A DNA stretch of 64,000 nucleotides from Ahaetulla prasina (Eukaryota > Chordata > Lepidosauria > Squamata > Colubridae). Both the position numbers and the translations under genes were made by a program. A model generated the notes under the pieces. It was not told the DNA's origin. It searched no databases and worked only from the letters and a program-made list of their open reading frames with translations. Below, in pieces: positions 31,378 through 42,112 of this stretch; positions within the stretch are counted from its first letter, which is position 1, and every line of letters begins with the position of its first letter. Where the stretch lies: the NCBI RefSeq assembly GCF_028640845.1, contig NC_080546.1, positions 75,891,551 to 75,955,550 of the forward strand. Reading direction: 5' to 3'.

Positions 31378-31750
31378 CACGGGTGGGCTGCTGGAGGTTT
31401 GCAGGGGTTCAGGAGAACCTCTAGCTAAGATTCTGTGGAGATTCTGCACCCCTCCCCTCCCAGGAGTCCCCATTTTGGATGCAGGTAAGTGCAGAGCACA
31501 TGCTCAGGGAGGGGGAAAAACAGGCCTACCAGAAATTCGGGAATACCAGAAAATGGGCCCGTTGCTGGCCTCCAGAGAGCCTCCGGAAACCTGGGGAGGC
31601 AATTTTCGCCCTCCTGGAGGCTTGAGAAACCTTCCGGAGCCTGGGGAGGGCACAAGTGCCACCCCATCGTGGTGCAGGAGGCCGCCTAGGCCACACCAAC
31701 CATGGCCAGAACGTGGCAGAGAACCCCTTGCTAAAATTTTTGAAATTTTA
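31378..31750 (-). mobile_element. hAT MITE (CAGGGGTGGGCT family), diverged ends
   Basis: Left part CACGGGTGGGCTGCTGGAGG and right part CCCCTTGCTAAAATTTTTGA are the two ends of the family whose complete copy is at 50.29-50.68 kb. The interior has CTGGGGAGG and CTCCGGAAACC type GC-rich blocks. Its right end runs into (TG)n near 31750, so the boundary is uncertain. Confidence 0.65.
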
Positions 31751-31784
31751 GTGTGTGTGTATGTGTGTGTGTATGTGTGTGCAT

Positions 31785-32015
31785 GTGGCATGGTGGCTAG
31801 TGCTGCAGATGCTTGCCTTCCACTCAGAAGGTTGAGGGTTCAATCCTAGGTAGAGGCAGATGCTTCTCTCCTAGGATGCAAAGAGAAAATAACTGCTATG
31901 AACTTTGCATGGTGTCAGGAAGGGTGCCCAGCCAGTAAATGCTCAGCTCCATCCAGTCACTCTGATTCTACCCCAAATTAAGGGATTACAGGGTTGTAAA
32001 AGGGAGATTTCATGT
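31785..32015 (+). mobile_element. tRNA-SINE, third family
   Basis: Head TGGTGGCTAGTGCTGCAGAT (A box like) and GGGTTCAATCCTAGG (B box), body GGTGTCAGGAAGGGTGCCCA and CTCAGCTCCATCCAGTCACT, tail GGGATTACAGGGTTGTAAAA. It shares neither the central block nor the tail of the other SINEs in this window. Single copy here. Confidence 0.65.
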
Positions 32016-32825
32016 ATACGTATATGTATGACTTCTATTTTTTTTTTTAAAAAAAAATAAGTCTCACATAGAACCAGATATTGTATTGAATCTATGCTGC
32101 ACAAACAACTGTCTGGGCTAAATGGACTAGATTCACTTCGAGATAATTAAGCTGCTCCTATCATCCCTATGTACTTGTGACAGAGGAAAATATCAGGGTG
32201 TTTAAATAGCAAATGAATTCATTGCACCTTTCAGATTGTGCCAGAATGTGGTCTTTGGAGACAGAGTGAAATGAAGTGGAAGATATCTGGAACCCAGATT
32301 GAATGTATTTATGTGCCAAGTAAACTTCAGGTTTTGTTTTTTTTCTCTTGAAGACACAAATGAAACTAAAGCACTATTATGAGGTAATTCATAGGCCAAA
32401 ACTATTACTGAGTGAGTGCAGTAGGCCGCAACAAAAAATTTAGCCAATAGGGTTTTGTTGAATGCTAAATGTGTTGTGGCCTTGCTTGTCCATCTGCTTA
32501 CCCTCTGGCTAAGATTCATTATAAAGATGCAGCTTGTGCCCCTAAACGGCTTTATCTTTCTTCTTGTTTTCTTTAACACCTCAAGCAAGTCTTATATTGC
32601 TTGAACTAGGTGGTATGCTACATATAAAGCTCCTCATTTTCTTTCTTTTTTAGTAGAAGAAATCTTGCATGATTCTTCCAAAATTCAATTCCAAAATATA
32701 TTTGTGGGTAAATATAAACTTTTTTTCCCTTATGTGTAATGCTTAAAAAGTAATTTTAGATCGCTTTGAATTCGTATTCCAATTGTATGGATATTACTAA
32801 AGTTGACTAGAACTTGAAATCAAAC
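32016..32825. other. no gene recognised
   Basis: AT-rich, with a T/A-run inverted tract near 32040-32060. A 128-codon minus-strand open stretch (32202-32588) has no motif I recognise. Confidence 0.5.
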
Positions 32826-32827
32826 AG

Positions 32828-32915
32828 TTTCTCTCTCTCTCCCTCTCCCTCTCCCTCTCTCTCCCTCTCTCCCTCTCTGTCTCTCTCTGTTTCTGTTTCT
32901 CTCTCTTTCTCTCAT
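32828..32915. repeat. (TC)n-rich microsatellite
   Basis: CTCTC/CCCTCT tract with a few TGT interruptions, abutting the left end of a PLE copy. Confidence 0.95.
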
Positions 32916-32932
32916 ATATGTATTGTCTTGGC

Positions 32933-33429
32933 GCAGACCCAAACCCACACTGATCATGAAGCACGACCAAGGACCAGAAGCCAGACCGCAGCTGCAACGT
33001 TAGCCATTTCAAACCCCTCCAATCCATTCATGCAGCAGACTGACACCCACTATGAAGATGTAGCACGACCACAAAGCCAAACAACAGCTATGCAGCTCAC
33101 CAGCTCAAATCCTCCTGCAGCACAGACTAGACTGAGCACAACCAAGCCCCCACCAACACAGGACACCCCCCCATCCAATCAGAGCACAGAAAAACCCCCA
33201 TCCAATCAGAGCACAGCCAAGCTCCCACCCAATCAGTTCAAACCCCCACTAGCAGTTAAAAGGAAGAAACAGCTGCAATCACACATTGCTCCCAGAAGCA
33301 CGAAGCTGAAGCCTGAAGATGACGAATGAGACTTCGTCGAAACGTCGCCAAGACACTTCCAATTTTACACGGGAGAAAACCCGAACAACCAAAGACCTAT
33401 ATACAAACACTCGTGAAAACCTCAGAAAA
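32933..33429 (+). mobile_element. PLE-B copy, 5'-truncated, tail-to-tail with the next
   Basis: Plus-strand PLE: about 390 bp of P/T/Q/N-rich open frame ([20 protein letters not shown] to KKQLQSHIAPRSTKLKPEDD E) then the tail TGAGACTTCGTCGAAACGTC and CGAACAACCAAAGACCTATA with CTCGTGAAAACCTCAGAAAA. A (TA)n run separates it from a second PLE in the opposite orientation. Confidence 0.85.
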
Positions 33430-33431
33430 CA

Positions 33432-33484
<53 letters not shown>

Positions 33485-33507
33485 TATACTGTATATATAT
33501 ATATATG
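33430..33507. repeat. (TA)n between two opposed PLE tails
   Basis: TA run with one ATACTGTATATA break. It is the centre of a large inverted repeat formed by the flanking PLE copies. Confidence 0.95.
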
Positions 33508-33721
33508 TAGGTCTTTGGTTGTTCGGGTTTTCTCCCGTGTAAAATTGGAAGTGCCTTGGCGACGTTTCGACGAAGTCTCATTCGTCATCTTCAGGCTTCA
33601 GCTTCATGCTTCTGGGAGCAATGTGTGATCACAGCTGTTTCTTCCTTTTAACTGCTAGTGGGGGTTTGAACTGATTGGGTGGGAGCTTGGCTGTGCTCTG
33701 ATTGGATGGGGTTTTTTTTGT

Positions 33722-33984
33722 TTTCTGATTTTTTTTTTATTTATATTTATATCCCGTCCTTCTCCGAAGACTCAGGGCGGCTTACAGTGTATAAGGCAAT
33801 AGTCTCATTCTATTTGTATATTTACAAAGTCAACATTGCCCCCCCAACAATCTGGGTCCTCATTTTACCTACCTTATAAAGGATGGAAGGCTGAGTCAAC
33901 CTCGGGCCGGGCTTGAACCTGCAGTAATTGCAGGCTGCTGTGTTCTAATAACAGGCTTCTAACAGCCTGAGCTATTACGGCCCA
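33722..33984 (-). mobile_element. tRNA-SINE with L2-like tail, nested in PLE, TSD
   Basis: Interrupts the PLE sequence GCTCTGATTGGATGGGG; the same target reappears at the right as TGATTGGCTGGGG (12 of 13 match), a target duplication. The SINE shows ATCCCGTCCTTCTCCGAAGA, CAATCTGGGTCCTCATTTTA and GGAAGGCTGAGTCAACCTCG. This dates the SINE after the PLE. Confidence 0.9.
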
Positions 33985-34647
33985 TGATTGGCTGGGGGTG
34001 TGTCCTGTTTGGGTGGGGGCTTGGTTGTGCTTAGATTAGTCTGAGTTGCAGGGGGATTTGAGCTGGTGAGCTGCATTGCTGTTGTTTGGCTTTGTGTTCG
34101 TGGTCGTGCTACATCTTCATAGTGGGTGTCAGTCTGCTGCATGTATGGATTGGAGGGGTTTGAAATGGTTAATGTTGCAGCTGCGGTCTGGCTTCTGGTC
34201 CTTGGTCATGCTTCATGATCAGTGTGGGTTTGGGTCTGCTTTCTGAGTGGATGTGCGGTGGTGACATCCTGTGTGGACCTCGTGAGTGTGGGTCTGGTGT
34301 CATTCCTCGTGTTAGGGACTCGTTTGTCAATAAGGGCGGGTTTCCAAATGGCTGGTAGGCGAGAGGTATCATCTCGTTTGTTCATGCTGTGTGGGCGTTT
34401 TTCTATCTCAATGGCTTCTCTGATTATTCTGTTGTTAAAGTGTTTAGTTTTGGCGATAGTTCTGGTCTTTTTAAAGTCAATATCATGTCCTGTGGCTTTA
34501 AGGTGTTGGACCAGGGAAGAAGTTGGTTCCTCTTTTTTGACTGAGTTCTTGTGTTCTTCAATGTGTGCACTTATTCTTCTATTGGTTTGTCCGATGTATG
34601 TGGTGGGGCAGGCGGTGCATGGGATTTCGTATACTCATTGATTTTCT

Positions 34648-34920
34648 AACTCAATTTTTTTTTTAATTTGCATTTATATCCCGCCCTTCTCCAAAGACTC
34701 AGGGTGGCTTACACTATGTCAAGCAATAGTCTTCATCCATTTTTATACTATATACAAAGTCAACTTATTGCCCCCAACAATCTGGGTCCTCATTTTACCT
34801 ACCTTATAAAGGATGGAAGGCTGAGTCAACCTTGGGCCTGGTGGGACTTGAACCTGCAATATTGCAGGCAGTTGCTGTTAATAACAGGCTGCATTAGCCT
34901 GTTGAGCCACCAGAGGCCCA
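34648..34920 (-). mobile_element. tRNA-SINE with L2-like tail, second nested copy
   Basis: Lies in the same PLE at the segment equivalent to 36293 in PLE-A. It contains TATCCCGCCCTTCTCCAAAG, the central block CCCCCAACAATCTGGGTCCT and head GTTGAGCCACCAGAGGCCCA. PLE sequence resumes at AATGTCTTTGGGTTTCTTAG. Confidence 0.88.
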
Positions 34921-35344
34921 ACAGGCTAATGTCTTTGGGTTTCTTAGGATGGTGGATATTTTTCGGTTTGTGCAGAATGCTGTCTTGATGTTATGTTTGT
35001 GGAGGATCTTGCTGATTCTGTCTGTGGGGCCTTTTATATATGGGAGGAGGGCAGTGCCGTTTTCTTGTTCTCTGTCTTGGATTTTATTGGGGGGTTCTTT
35101 TTGGATTAGATTGGTAATCTTATTTCTTTGGAATCCATCGGATGTTAATACGTTAGTGAGAGTGTGTAGTTCGGTTTTTAGGTGTTGTTCGTCAGCTAAG
35201 CGTTTTGTTCTGGAGATGAGTGTCTTGGCTACGGAGTTGATCTGTGCCGGGTGGTGGTGTGATAGTGCGTGCAGATAGCGGTTTGTGTGTGTTTCCTTCT
35301 AGTAGATGGGTTCATTCTGCACAAACCAATATTATTTATTTATT

Positions 35345-36972
35345 TATTTATTTGTAGGTTTTCACGGGTATAGGTATGTAGCTCTTGGCATATTCGGGTC
35401 TTTTCCCATGTAAGGTTGAAAGTATCCTGCGATGTTTCGACGAGGTCTCACTCATCATCTTCAGGCTGGTGTTTTCAGCTTCGTGATTGTGCAAGCAAAG
35501 TGTGATCAGAGCTGCCATCTCTCTATAAATACTGGTGGAGAGGTGGGGAGTGTTGTTGTGAGCGGGTTGGTTGGCTGTGTGGTTGCATCTTGATTGGTAG
35601 ATGGAGTGGGTATTTGCAGATTGGTCAGCTGTTTCGTAGTATCCTGTGTGGGTGTGGTCCTAGTCTTTTGTTCCTGAGCTTTCGTGTTGTGGCCTCTGGA
35701 GTTCTGTGATGTGATGTCTTGAGCAGAAGGCTGTGATGCAACAACCCGGGTTTTGGTTTGGCTCCGAGTCCGAGGTCTTGTCGTGTTCCTGGCGTGTGTC
35801 AGCTTACTTTGTGTGGGTATTGGAGGGGGGCGCAGCAGCCAGTGGTGCCAGCATGGTCTGGTTTCTGGATGGTGGTTGTGTTTCATCTGTGGGATGGGTT
35901 TGGATTTGAATCTGGTGAAGATGATTGGTGGTGGCACTGTGTGTTATCCTGGGTCTGGTGTCAATTTTCGTGGCTGGGACTCATTTGTTGATTAAGGCTA
36001 GTTTCCAGATGTTTGGTAGGCTGGAGGTGTCGTCCCGTTTGTTCATGTTGTGGGGGTGTTTCTCTATTTTGATGGCTTCTCTTGTTATAGTGTTCAGTTC
36101 TGGAGATTAATTTGGTTCCTTCAAAATCAATTTCATGTCCTGTGGTTTTAAGGTACTGGAAAAGGGAGGAGATTTTTTTTTCTTTTCTGACTGCAGTCTT
36201 GTGTTCTGCGATGCGTGCATTTATTTTCCTATTAGTTTGTCCAATGTATGTGGCTAGGCAGATTTTGCATGGTATTTCATAGACTCCTTGGTTTTCTAGC
36301 TGGATCTTGTCTTTGGGGTTTCTTAAGATGTTGGCTATTTTTTGGTCTGTGCAGAAGGCTGTCTTGATGTTGTGTTTGTGGAGAATTTTGCTGATTTTAT
36401 TTGTGGTGCCTTTCATGTACGGGAGGAGGGCAATGCCGTTATCTTGTTCTGTGTCTTGGTTCTTGGGCGGTGTCTCCCTTTGGATTAGGTTGGTAATTGT
36501 GTTTCTTTGGAATCCATTGGAGATTAATATGTTTGTGAGAGTGTTTAGTTCAGTTTTCAGGTGGTCTTTGTCAGCTAGGCGTTTGGTTCTGGAGATGAGA
36601 GTCTTGGCTATGGAGTTGATCTGTGCAGGGTGGTTATGTGATTGTGCATTTAAGTAGCAGTTGGTGTGTGTTTTTTTCTGGTAGATGGTGTGTCCTAGAG
36701 AGCCGTTGGGTTTTTTGTAGATTAGGACGTCCAGAAAGGGGAGTTGGTTGTTAGCTTCTATTTCCACAGTGAATTGTATTTTGGGGTGTAGGCTGTTGAG
36801 ATGTGTGAGGAAGTTGTCCAGTTTCTCCTTTCCATGTGGCCAAATTACGAAAGTGTCATCTACATATCTCAGCCAGAGTTTGGGTTTGAGTTCAGATTTA
36901 TCTAAAGTGTTGGTTTCAAAGTATTCCATGTATAGGTTTGCGATGATGGGTGAGAGGGGTGATCCCACTGGT
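35345..36972 (-). mobile_element. PLE-A, 3' portion with RT end, GIY-YIG and tail
   Basis: Minus-strand Penelope-like element of a second subfamily. From the left: tail GGTTTTCACGGGTATAGGTA, CATATTCGGGTCTTTTCCCA and TGTTTCGACGAGGTCTCACT, then a Q/P/T-rich C-terminal extension in broken frames (35500-35950), then the ORF below. It is 5'-truncated near 36972, where a hAT MITE fragment begins. Its tail also appears at 17.63 kb. Confidence 0.88.
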
Positions 36973-37010
36973 GCAGGAGCCTGACTAGGCCATGCCCACG
37001 ATGGCCACAC
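35961..37010 (-). CDS. PLE reverse transcriptase (C-terminal part) plus GIY-YIG endonuclease, partial
   Basis: 349 open codons. Residues 15-30 VGSPLSPIIANLYMEY and 49-57 YVDDTFVIW (RT active site) are PLE-type RT motifs; F-L-D-V-L-I-Y at 92-98 follows. A linker with TKRLADKDHLKTEL and HKHNIKTAFC leads to the GIY-YIG domain: GVYEIPCKIC (242-251) and YIGQTNRKINARIAEH (255-270), with the CxxC pair typical of PLE endonucleases. This endonuclease nicks DNA to prime reverse transcription. The first about 14 codons (MWPSWAWPSQAPAP) come from the adjoining hAT MITE, not from the PLE, so the apparent start is an artefact. The RT lacks its N-terminal half. Confidence 0.9.
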   Translation of the reverse strand: MWPSWAWPSQAPAPVGSPLSPIIANLYMEYFETNTLDKSELKPKLWLRYVDDTFVIWPHGKEKLDNFLTHLNSLHPKIQFTVEIEANNQLPFLDVLIYKKPNGSLGHTIYQKKTHTNCYLNAQSHNHPAQINSIAKTLISRTKRLADKDHLKTELNTLTNILISNGFQRNTITNLIQRETPPKNQDTEQDNGIALLPYMKGTTNKISKILHKHNIKTAFCTDQKIANILRNPKDKIQLENQGVYEIPCKICLATYIGQTNRKINARIAEHKTAVRKEKKISSLFQYLKTTGHEIDFEGTKLISRTEHYNKRSHQNRETPPQHEQTGRHLQPTKHLETSLNQQMSPSHEN

Positions 37011-37067
37011 CCACCCAGCAACCGGGCAGAGAACCCCTTGTTAAAATTTTTGAAGCCTACCCCTGGA
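36973..37067 (-). mobile_element. hAT MITE fragment (CAGGGGTGGGCT family)
   Basis: GCCATGCCCACGATGGCCAC, GAGAACCCCTTGTTAAAATT and TTTTGAAGCCTACCCCTG match one end of the 50.29 kb element. Its other end is missing at the PLE junction. Confidence 0.7.
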
Positions 37068-37785
37068 ATAATGTGTAAGGAACCTTGAATAAGAGCAAAG
37101 GAAACCTACTGGATCGAGTAGCAATAAATCCCTTCTCCATCGATTTAGATCTGGTAGCAAAGATTTTCCATATTCGTAGGACAAAAAAAGGAAAGACAAA
37201 AAAGAAAATTCCAAACAGCTCTTTATGGGGAAACAGTGTTTCAAAAAGAGCACTTGAAATACTTCAGCTTCTCACAGAAAATACCTGGAGAACCAGCCCA
37301 CATCATATCACCTGTCTAGAGAGAGAGGTAGCTGAATGATCACTTAAAAGCAATGTCCATAAGCTGAAAGTTAAAACCATAAATATATAAAGTGATGAAA
37401 AAAGAGGGGTGCCAAGAAATTAACCTACATTATACTTTATGAACATTTTTAAAAAATAAATCACCAGAAAAACTTTTCCTTCAGTCATTAATCACACATT
37501 AAGTGTACTAAATTTGATTCTATTTCAAATTACCCTGTAATTATCCTGTAAAAAAAAGTAGGTAATGCATAACTATTAGTTGAAAGACCATTATATGCTT
37601 TGTATGACATGTCAACAGCACAAGTGAAAATGGGTAGATTAAAAATCCACTGGGAGTCTCAGATGTGAAATTGGTGCCTTAAACCTCAACAAGGATTATG
37701 TAATCCCTTTTGCCATTTAACACTTTCCCTAACTCAAAAACACACAAAAAAAGTCTCAAATTCCAAACTGAAAAACAAAAAAAAG
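37068..37785. other. no gene recognised
   Basis: Unique-looking sequence. A plus-strand open stretch at 37085-37339 shows no known motif. Confidence 0.5.
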
Positions 37786-38096
37786 GCTAATACGCTGAGC
37801 TTATTGGCAGTTCAACGGTTCGAATCCCTAGTGCCGTGTAACAGGGTACTTGTCCCAGCTTCTGCCAACCTAGCAGTTCGAAAGCACATAACAAATGCAA
37901 GTAAAAAAATAGGGACCACCTTTGGTGGGAAGGTAACAGCGTTCTTGCGCCTTTGGCATTTAGTCATGCCGGCTACTTGACCACAGAGACGTCTTCGGAC
38001 AGTGCTGGCTCTTCGGCTTTGAAACAGAGATGAGCACCGCCCCCTAGAGTCAGGAATGACTAGCACATATGTGCGAGGGGAACCTTTACCTTTACT
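37786..38096 (+). mobile_element. tRNA-SINE (ACCTTT-tailed), 5'-truncated
   Basis: Begins inside the tRNA-like head (CTAATACGCTGAGCTTATTG), keeps GGTTCGAATCCCTAGTGCCG with an intact B box, the body AGGGACCACCTTTGGTGGGA and the tail GGAACCTTTACCTTTACTTT. Confidence 0.88.
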
Positions 38097-38099
38097 TTA

Positions 38100-39307
38100 C
38101 TTATTCTATGGGGTGTCTCTGAGGGTCTGAAAAAGAACCTTGTGAGATTCACGCAGTTTCCACCCTATATTTTTTGTTTCCTGTCTTCTTCCCTTACTCC
38201 CTCCTCTTCCCTTACTTTCTCCCCTGATTTTGGAGGGGCATATTACTCAAAAGCCAAATGTGGTCCTTAAATCAAAAAAATATTGTCTACTGCTAACAAT
38301 GGTACATCCTTTTAGCATATATTTGGCAGCAGTTCAAGGATCTTGGAAAAGTAATGTGCAGAGCAGGCAGGGACTTCATCCAGATATTAATGAAAATGAT
38401 GTTTTCTATTGGAAGGTGTAATCCTTCAGAAAAAAAAATGTTCCTGAGCACCTTGAATTATAACTTAAAATTAACATCTAGAATATTGTAATTTCTTTTA
38501 CCCAACATACTAAGACATGTTTTAATCAAGCAGTAGTGCTCATTAACCTGTCCAGCATGAATTGAATTAGTTGAATGTTCTCTATAAATATAATTACTAT
38601 CTTACCTTCTATATATTACTAGGCATAGGTAATCATAGCAAAATTATTTCTTTTCCAAGGAAATTCATTCTGGCACATCAGTCAATATATATAGTGTGTA
38701 ACCTAAGTATCCTGCATGTATTCATCCAAATAATCATTCGAATTTGGCACTTCGGTTTTTTTTTAAGACTAGATAAGACTAGATAAATAAGTGATAACTT
38801 ATTTATTGCATTTCCTGCTGTTTCTATTGCTGGGAGAAGATGGCTAAATGCCCGTTTTGAAGATACCTCTTATTTGTAAGTAATTAATCTCAGTCTTGCA
38901 GAGCTAACGGGGAAAAAAGTGCTTTCTGAAAAAGATAACAATACCTATTTGATCACTGCTTGTGTTTCATATTCAGCTGAATGGTTTAGCTGAATTCTCA
39001 CTCGCCCTAATTTTGTAGGCAAACGTATGACAAATCAAATCACATCAACTTGCCAGGGAATATAGATATTTCTCTGTAATGCTTACATGGTTCATAAAAT
39101 TGTTTGTGTCATTAAGGTGAACAAACAGGAACAGCAGGAACATGGATTACGACAAATAAAATGTTTCTCCTTGAAACAGTAAAATGAGAGGAACTAAACA
39201 TTGCAAGTAAAAAAAGGTTTCTTTACAAAAATTGGATAAACAAATGGTAGCAGTTGCCTTAGAATTTAGAAGTCATTAAAGATGGTGAGGAACAGGAAAG
39301 GCTTTGC
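38100..39307. other. no gene recognised
   Basis: AT-rich unique-looking DNA; nothing recognised on either strand. Confidence 0.55.
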
Positions 39308-39315
39308 ATCTTGCC

Positions 39316-39607
39316 CACAGGTGGATTTCAGCAGGTTCTGATCAGTTCTGGAGAACCAGTAGTGAAAATTTTTGAATAGTTTGGAGAACAGTAAATACCA
39401 CCTCTGACTGGCCCCGCCCCCAACTATTCTCTGCCTCCTGAGTCCCAGCTGATTGGGAGAAAATGGGGATTTTGCTGTAACATTGCAAAATGGAGTGGGG
39501 TGGGAATGGAGATTTTGCAGTATCCTTCCCCTGCCATGCCCACCAAGCCACGCCCACCATGCCACGGCCACAGAACCAGTAGTAAAAAATTTTGAGACTC
39601 ACCACTG
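39316..39607 (-). mobile_element. hAT MITE (GTGAAAT family), exact TSD
   Basis: Exact duplications ATCTTGCC (39308-39315 and 39608-39615). Ends CACAGGTGGATTTCAGCAGG and GAGACTCACCACTG. The interior is the reverse of the 16.39 kb element, including GGGATTTTGCTGTAAC and CATGCCCACCAAGCCACGCC. Confidence 0.9.
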
Positions 39608-39615
39608 ATCTTGCC

Positions 39616-40038
39616 CCTAACTCAACTCAAGATGTTGATTTGTAAAAAGCCACCTAATTGTGTTGACAAGGAATAGCTTTTCCAATATGTAATGTAATAT
39701 CCACCAAAATATTAAGTGCTGGCTGTAATCATGATCTTCCCCATTCCTATGTTAGACAAAATGAGAAAACCATTTTTTTTCAACTAGCCTTGACTGCCAG
39801 AAGTAAACAGGCAAGAATACTGAGTTAGTATTATTTCCCATTTGAGCTTCTAAACATCTGTAGGATTCTCTCTTTCAGACCCCAAACTCAAACGTCAGCT
39901 TTAGGTATTTTGCAGCCTGACTTAAGAGAATTTATGCTATTTGTCATTCATCTTCACATAGCAAATTACCTTGGTAGAGCTAATCTAGGAAATCATCCAA
40001 CAATAATGAAATTTTTAAAAACCCAGTTTGGATTATTC
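39616..40038. other. no gene recognised
   Basis: Nothing recognised. Confidence 0.5.
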
Positions 40039-40044
40039 AGGAAT

Positions 40045-40290
40045 AAAACAGAATAACAGAGTTGGAAGGGACCTTGGAGGTCTTCTAGTCCAATCCCCTG
40101 CTTAGATAGGAAACCCTACACCACTTCAGACAAATGGTTATCCAACATTTTCTTTAAAATTTCCAGTGTTGGAGCATTCACAACTTCTGGAGGCAATCTG
40201 TTCCACTGATTAATTGTTCTAACCGTCAGGAAATTTCTCCTTAGTTCTAGGTTGCTTCTCTCCTTGCTTCTCATCACATGATGTATCGGG
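40045..40290 (-). mobile_element. CR1 LINE 3' end
   Basis: ACAGAGTTGGAAGGGACCTT and GGAGGTCTTCTAGTCCAATC are the CR1 3' end in reverse; the adjoining minus-strand frame encodes ERSNLELRRNFLTVRTINQW NRLPPEVVNAPTLEILKKML D, identical in type to the 42.4 kb copy. Confidence 0.9.
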
Positions 40291-40312
40291 ACTCCCCACC
40301 ACCCTTCACTAA

Positions 40313-40373
40313 ACCAGGCGTGGGCAGCACACAACACATCTGGCCCATGTGCTAGGAGTTTGACAGCCCTGGT
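40313..40373 (-). mobile_element. short hAT remnant
   Basis: CAGGCGTGGGCAGCACAC and GGAGTTTGACAGCCCTG fit the ends of the family at 361; almost all of the interior is deleted. Confidence 0.5.
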
Positions 40374-40379
40374 TTAAAG

Positions 40380-41297
40380 AAACACACAGGTAAGAAAGCA
40401 AAACCATATCAAACTTAACATATAAATAATGTATAACACTGAATTTTATCACATTTACTATCATTTCTAGCAGAAAAGCTATTACATCAGAACAGAATTT
40501 ATTATTGAGGAGGTTACTGGGATTTGGGAGTTATAGATCTAAGTTATATTTTAAACAATACAGAAAAAAAGATGTTCATTTATTAACTCGGAAAGGAGAT
40601 AAATAATGATTAATCAGCCATTGAAAATGCCATGAACAATATAAGTCGGCTTATCCATGGATGGTGGATTTTTCATGGTATTTTGCTTAAAAAATTGAAG
40701 ATCATTTTATCTACTTTTGGATTTACCTGTGAGTATATATGGAATATATGAATATTTTGGAAAGGTATCGATATACTCAAATATAAGACCATCAATAGAT
40801 AAGCCAAATCCAATTTTGGAGTGTATTTTACTCCCTAAATTTCTTGGCTTATTCCAGAAAATATATGGTGTACTAAGGCTTGATTAGGTGAATTCAATAT
40901 AGCCAGATATTGGTGAAGGTGAATCTCTTTAAGGGACACATGAGAAGAAAAAAATGACTGTTGAACTTTTTCCAACCACAGCACAATATTAAGAGCAACA
41001 GCAACAGCAGCAGCAGCAGCAGCGACTGAGGTTAATGTAATTTCATTATCTTTTTGATGTACTGCAGTATTTTCAAGACTACAGTTTTAAATAAACCAAT
41101 GGAAATGAATGAGGACATTGAAATATTATCCCAAATGTGTTGGTTTATGCAGACAGGTGTTTGAAAAAGGAATATTTCTAGCCCTAATTAAATATTGACC
41201 TAGATATTTATTTTTGTATGAAAAAATATATTTGAACACATTTGCACAACTGTTCGGCAATAGCTATTGGAAAAATTGTGCTGGGCTAGTGTTATAA
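40380..41297. other. no gene; short (CAG)n
   Basis: AT-rich DNA. A (CAACAG)/(CAG)n tract of about 30 bp lies near 40998-41030. No coding context. Confidence 0.55.
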
Positions 41298-41308
41298 AGT
41301 GTTATAAA

Positions 41309-41661
41309 AGGTGGGATGCAGTGGCTCAGTAGCTAAGATGCTGAGCTTATTGATTGATAATTTCAGCGGTTCGAATCCCTAGTGCTGTGTAACGGGGTGA
41401 GCTCCCGTTACTTGTCCCAACTTCTGCCAACCTAGCAATTCGAAAGCACATAAAAACTGCAAGTAGAAAAAATAGGGACCACCTTTGGTAGGAAGATAAC
41501 AGCGTTCCATGAGCCTTTGGCATTTAGTCATGCCGGCCACATGACCACAGAGACGTCTTCGGACAGCGCTGGCTCTTCGGCTTTGAAACGGAGATGAGCA
41601 CTGCCCCTAGAGTTGGGAACGATTAGCACATATTTGTGAGGGGAACCTTTACCTTTACCTT
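41309..41661 (+). mobile_element. tRNA-SINE (ACCTTT-tailed), full length, exact TSD
   Basis: Exact duplications AGTGTTATAAA (41298-41308 and 41662-41672). Head GGTGGGATGCAGTGGCTCAG (A box), GCGGTTCGAATCCCTAG (B box), body GGGACCACCTTTGGTAGG, tail GGAACCTTTACCTTTACCTT. Best plus-strand reference copy. Confidence 0.95.
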
Positions 41662-41852
41662 AGTGTTATAAATGATTAAATTTCCTTTAAAAATGTCCCC
41701 CTACCCAGTTCAACTATAGGCAAGTGTAAACTGAGGGGAAGTCTTTCTATTCGAGGGGTTATAGGAGATCCGGAAACCAAAGAGAGAAAATTTGAATTTG
41801 AATTTCAAAAGGGATGTGTGGTTAAATAAGGATTGTTTCTCATTGCTGCTAT

Positions 41853-42104
41853 TGTGTAGTGGGCTTCAGTAGGCAAGAAACAGACCATAATGGATATAGC
41901 AGTATTTATTGACTGAAAATTGGAACTGAGGAACTGCAGGCAAATCCCTGTAATTTATACTCTGGGCTCACAGGGCCTCAACCAATCATAAAACTTGAAA
42001 AAGCCCGCCCAAATATGAATGTTCTAAGTTTCCCTCCAAAACAGTTGGAGTTAACAGTTAGGGTCATCTAAAGATTAGTTTCACTTTAGCAGGACTTAAC
42101 AACA
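41853..42104 (-). mobile_element. solo LTR with 4-bp TSD
   Basis: 252 bp, read on the minus strand as TGTTGTTAAGTCCTGC to CCCACTACACA. Exact CTAT duplications flank it (41849-41852 and 42105-42108). On the minus strand it has a TATA box (GAGTATAAATTA) followed about 60 bp later by a polyadenylation signal (CAATAAATACTG). The size, 4-5 bp duplication and single copy fit a solo LTR left by recombination, Gypsy- or ERV-like. No internal region is present. Confidence 0.75.
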
Positions 42105-42112
42105 CTATATAT

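Larger units (their letters stand above)
33508..35325 (-). mobile_element. PLE-B, longest B copy, split by two SINEs
   Basis: Minus-strand PLE running from the 3' tail (GTAGGTCTTTGGTTGTTCGG at 33508) to a 5' truncation near 35325. The coding part read from the right: TNRYLHALSHHHPAQINSVA KTLISRTKRLADEQHLKTEL, then LPYIKGPTDRISKILHKHNI KTAFCTNRKI, the post-RT linker of PLEs. After the SINE at 34.65 kb it continues as the GIY-YIG part (NEIPC-x-AC-PTTYIGQTNRRI like) and the P/T/Q-rich extension. Frames are well kept apart from the two SINE insertions. Confidence 0.82.

Noticed and set aside
32202..32588. 128-codon minus-strand open frame as a host gene
   Set aside because: No recognisable domain, no splice or promoter context, and AT-rich composition; it is within the range expected by chance.
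34222..36657. Plus-strand open frames over 34.2-36.7 kb (for example near 34222-34641 and 36307-36657)
   Set aside because: Antisense of the PLE proteins; the minus strand carries the recognisable YVDD and GIY-YIG motifs.
36969..37010. N-terminal MWPSWAWPSQAPAP as the start of the PLE protein
   Set aside because: These codons lie in the hAT MITE fragment at 36973-37067. The PLE reading frame simply stays open into it.
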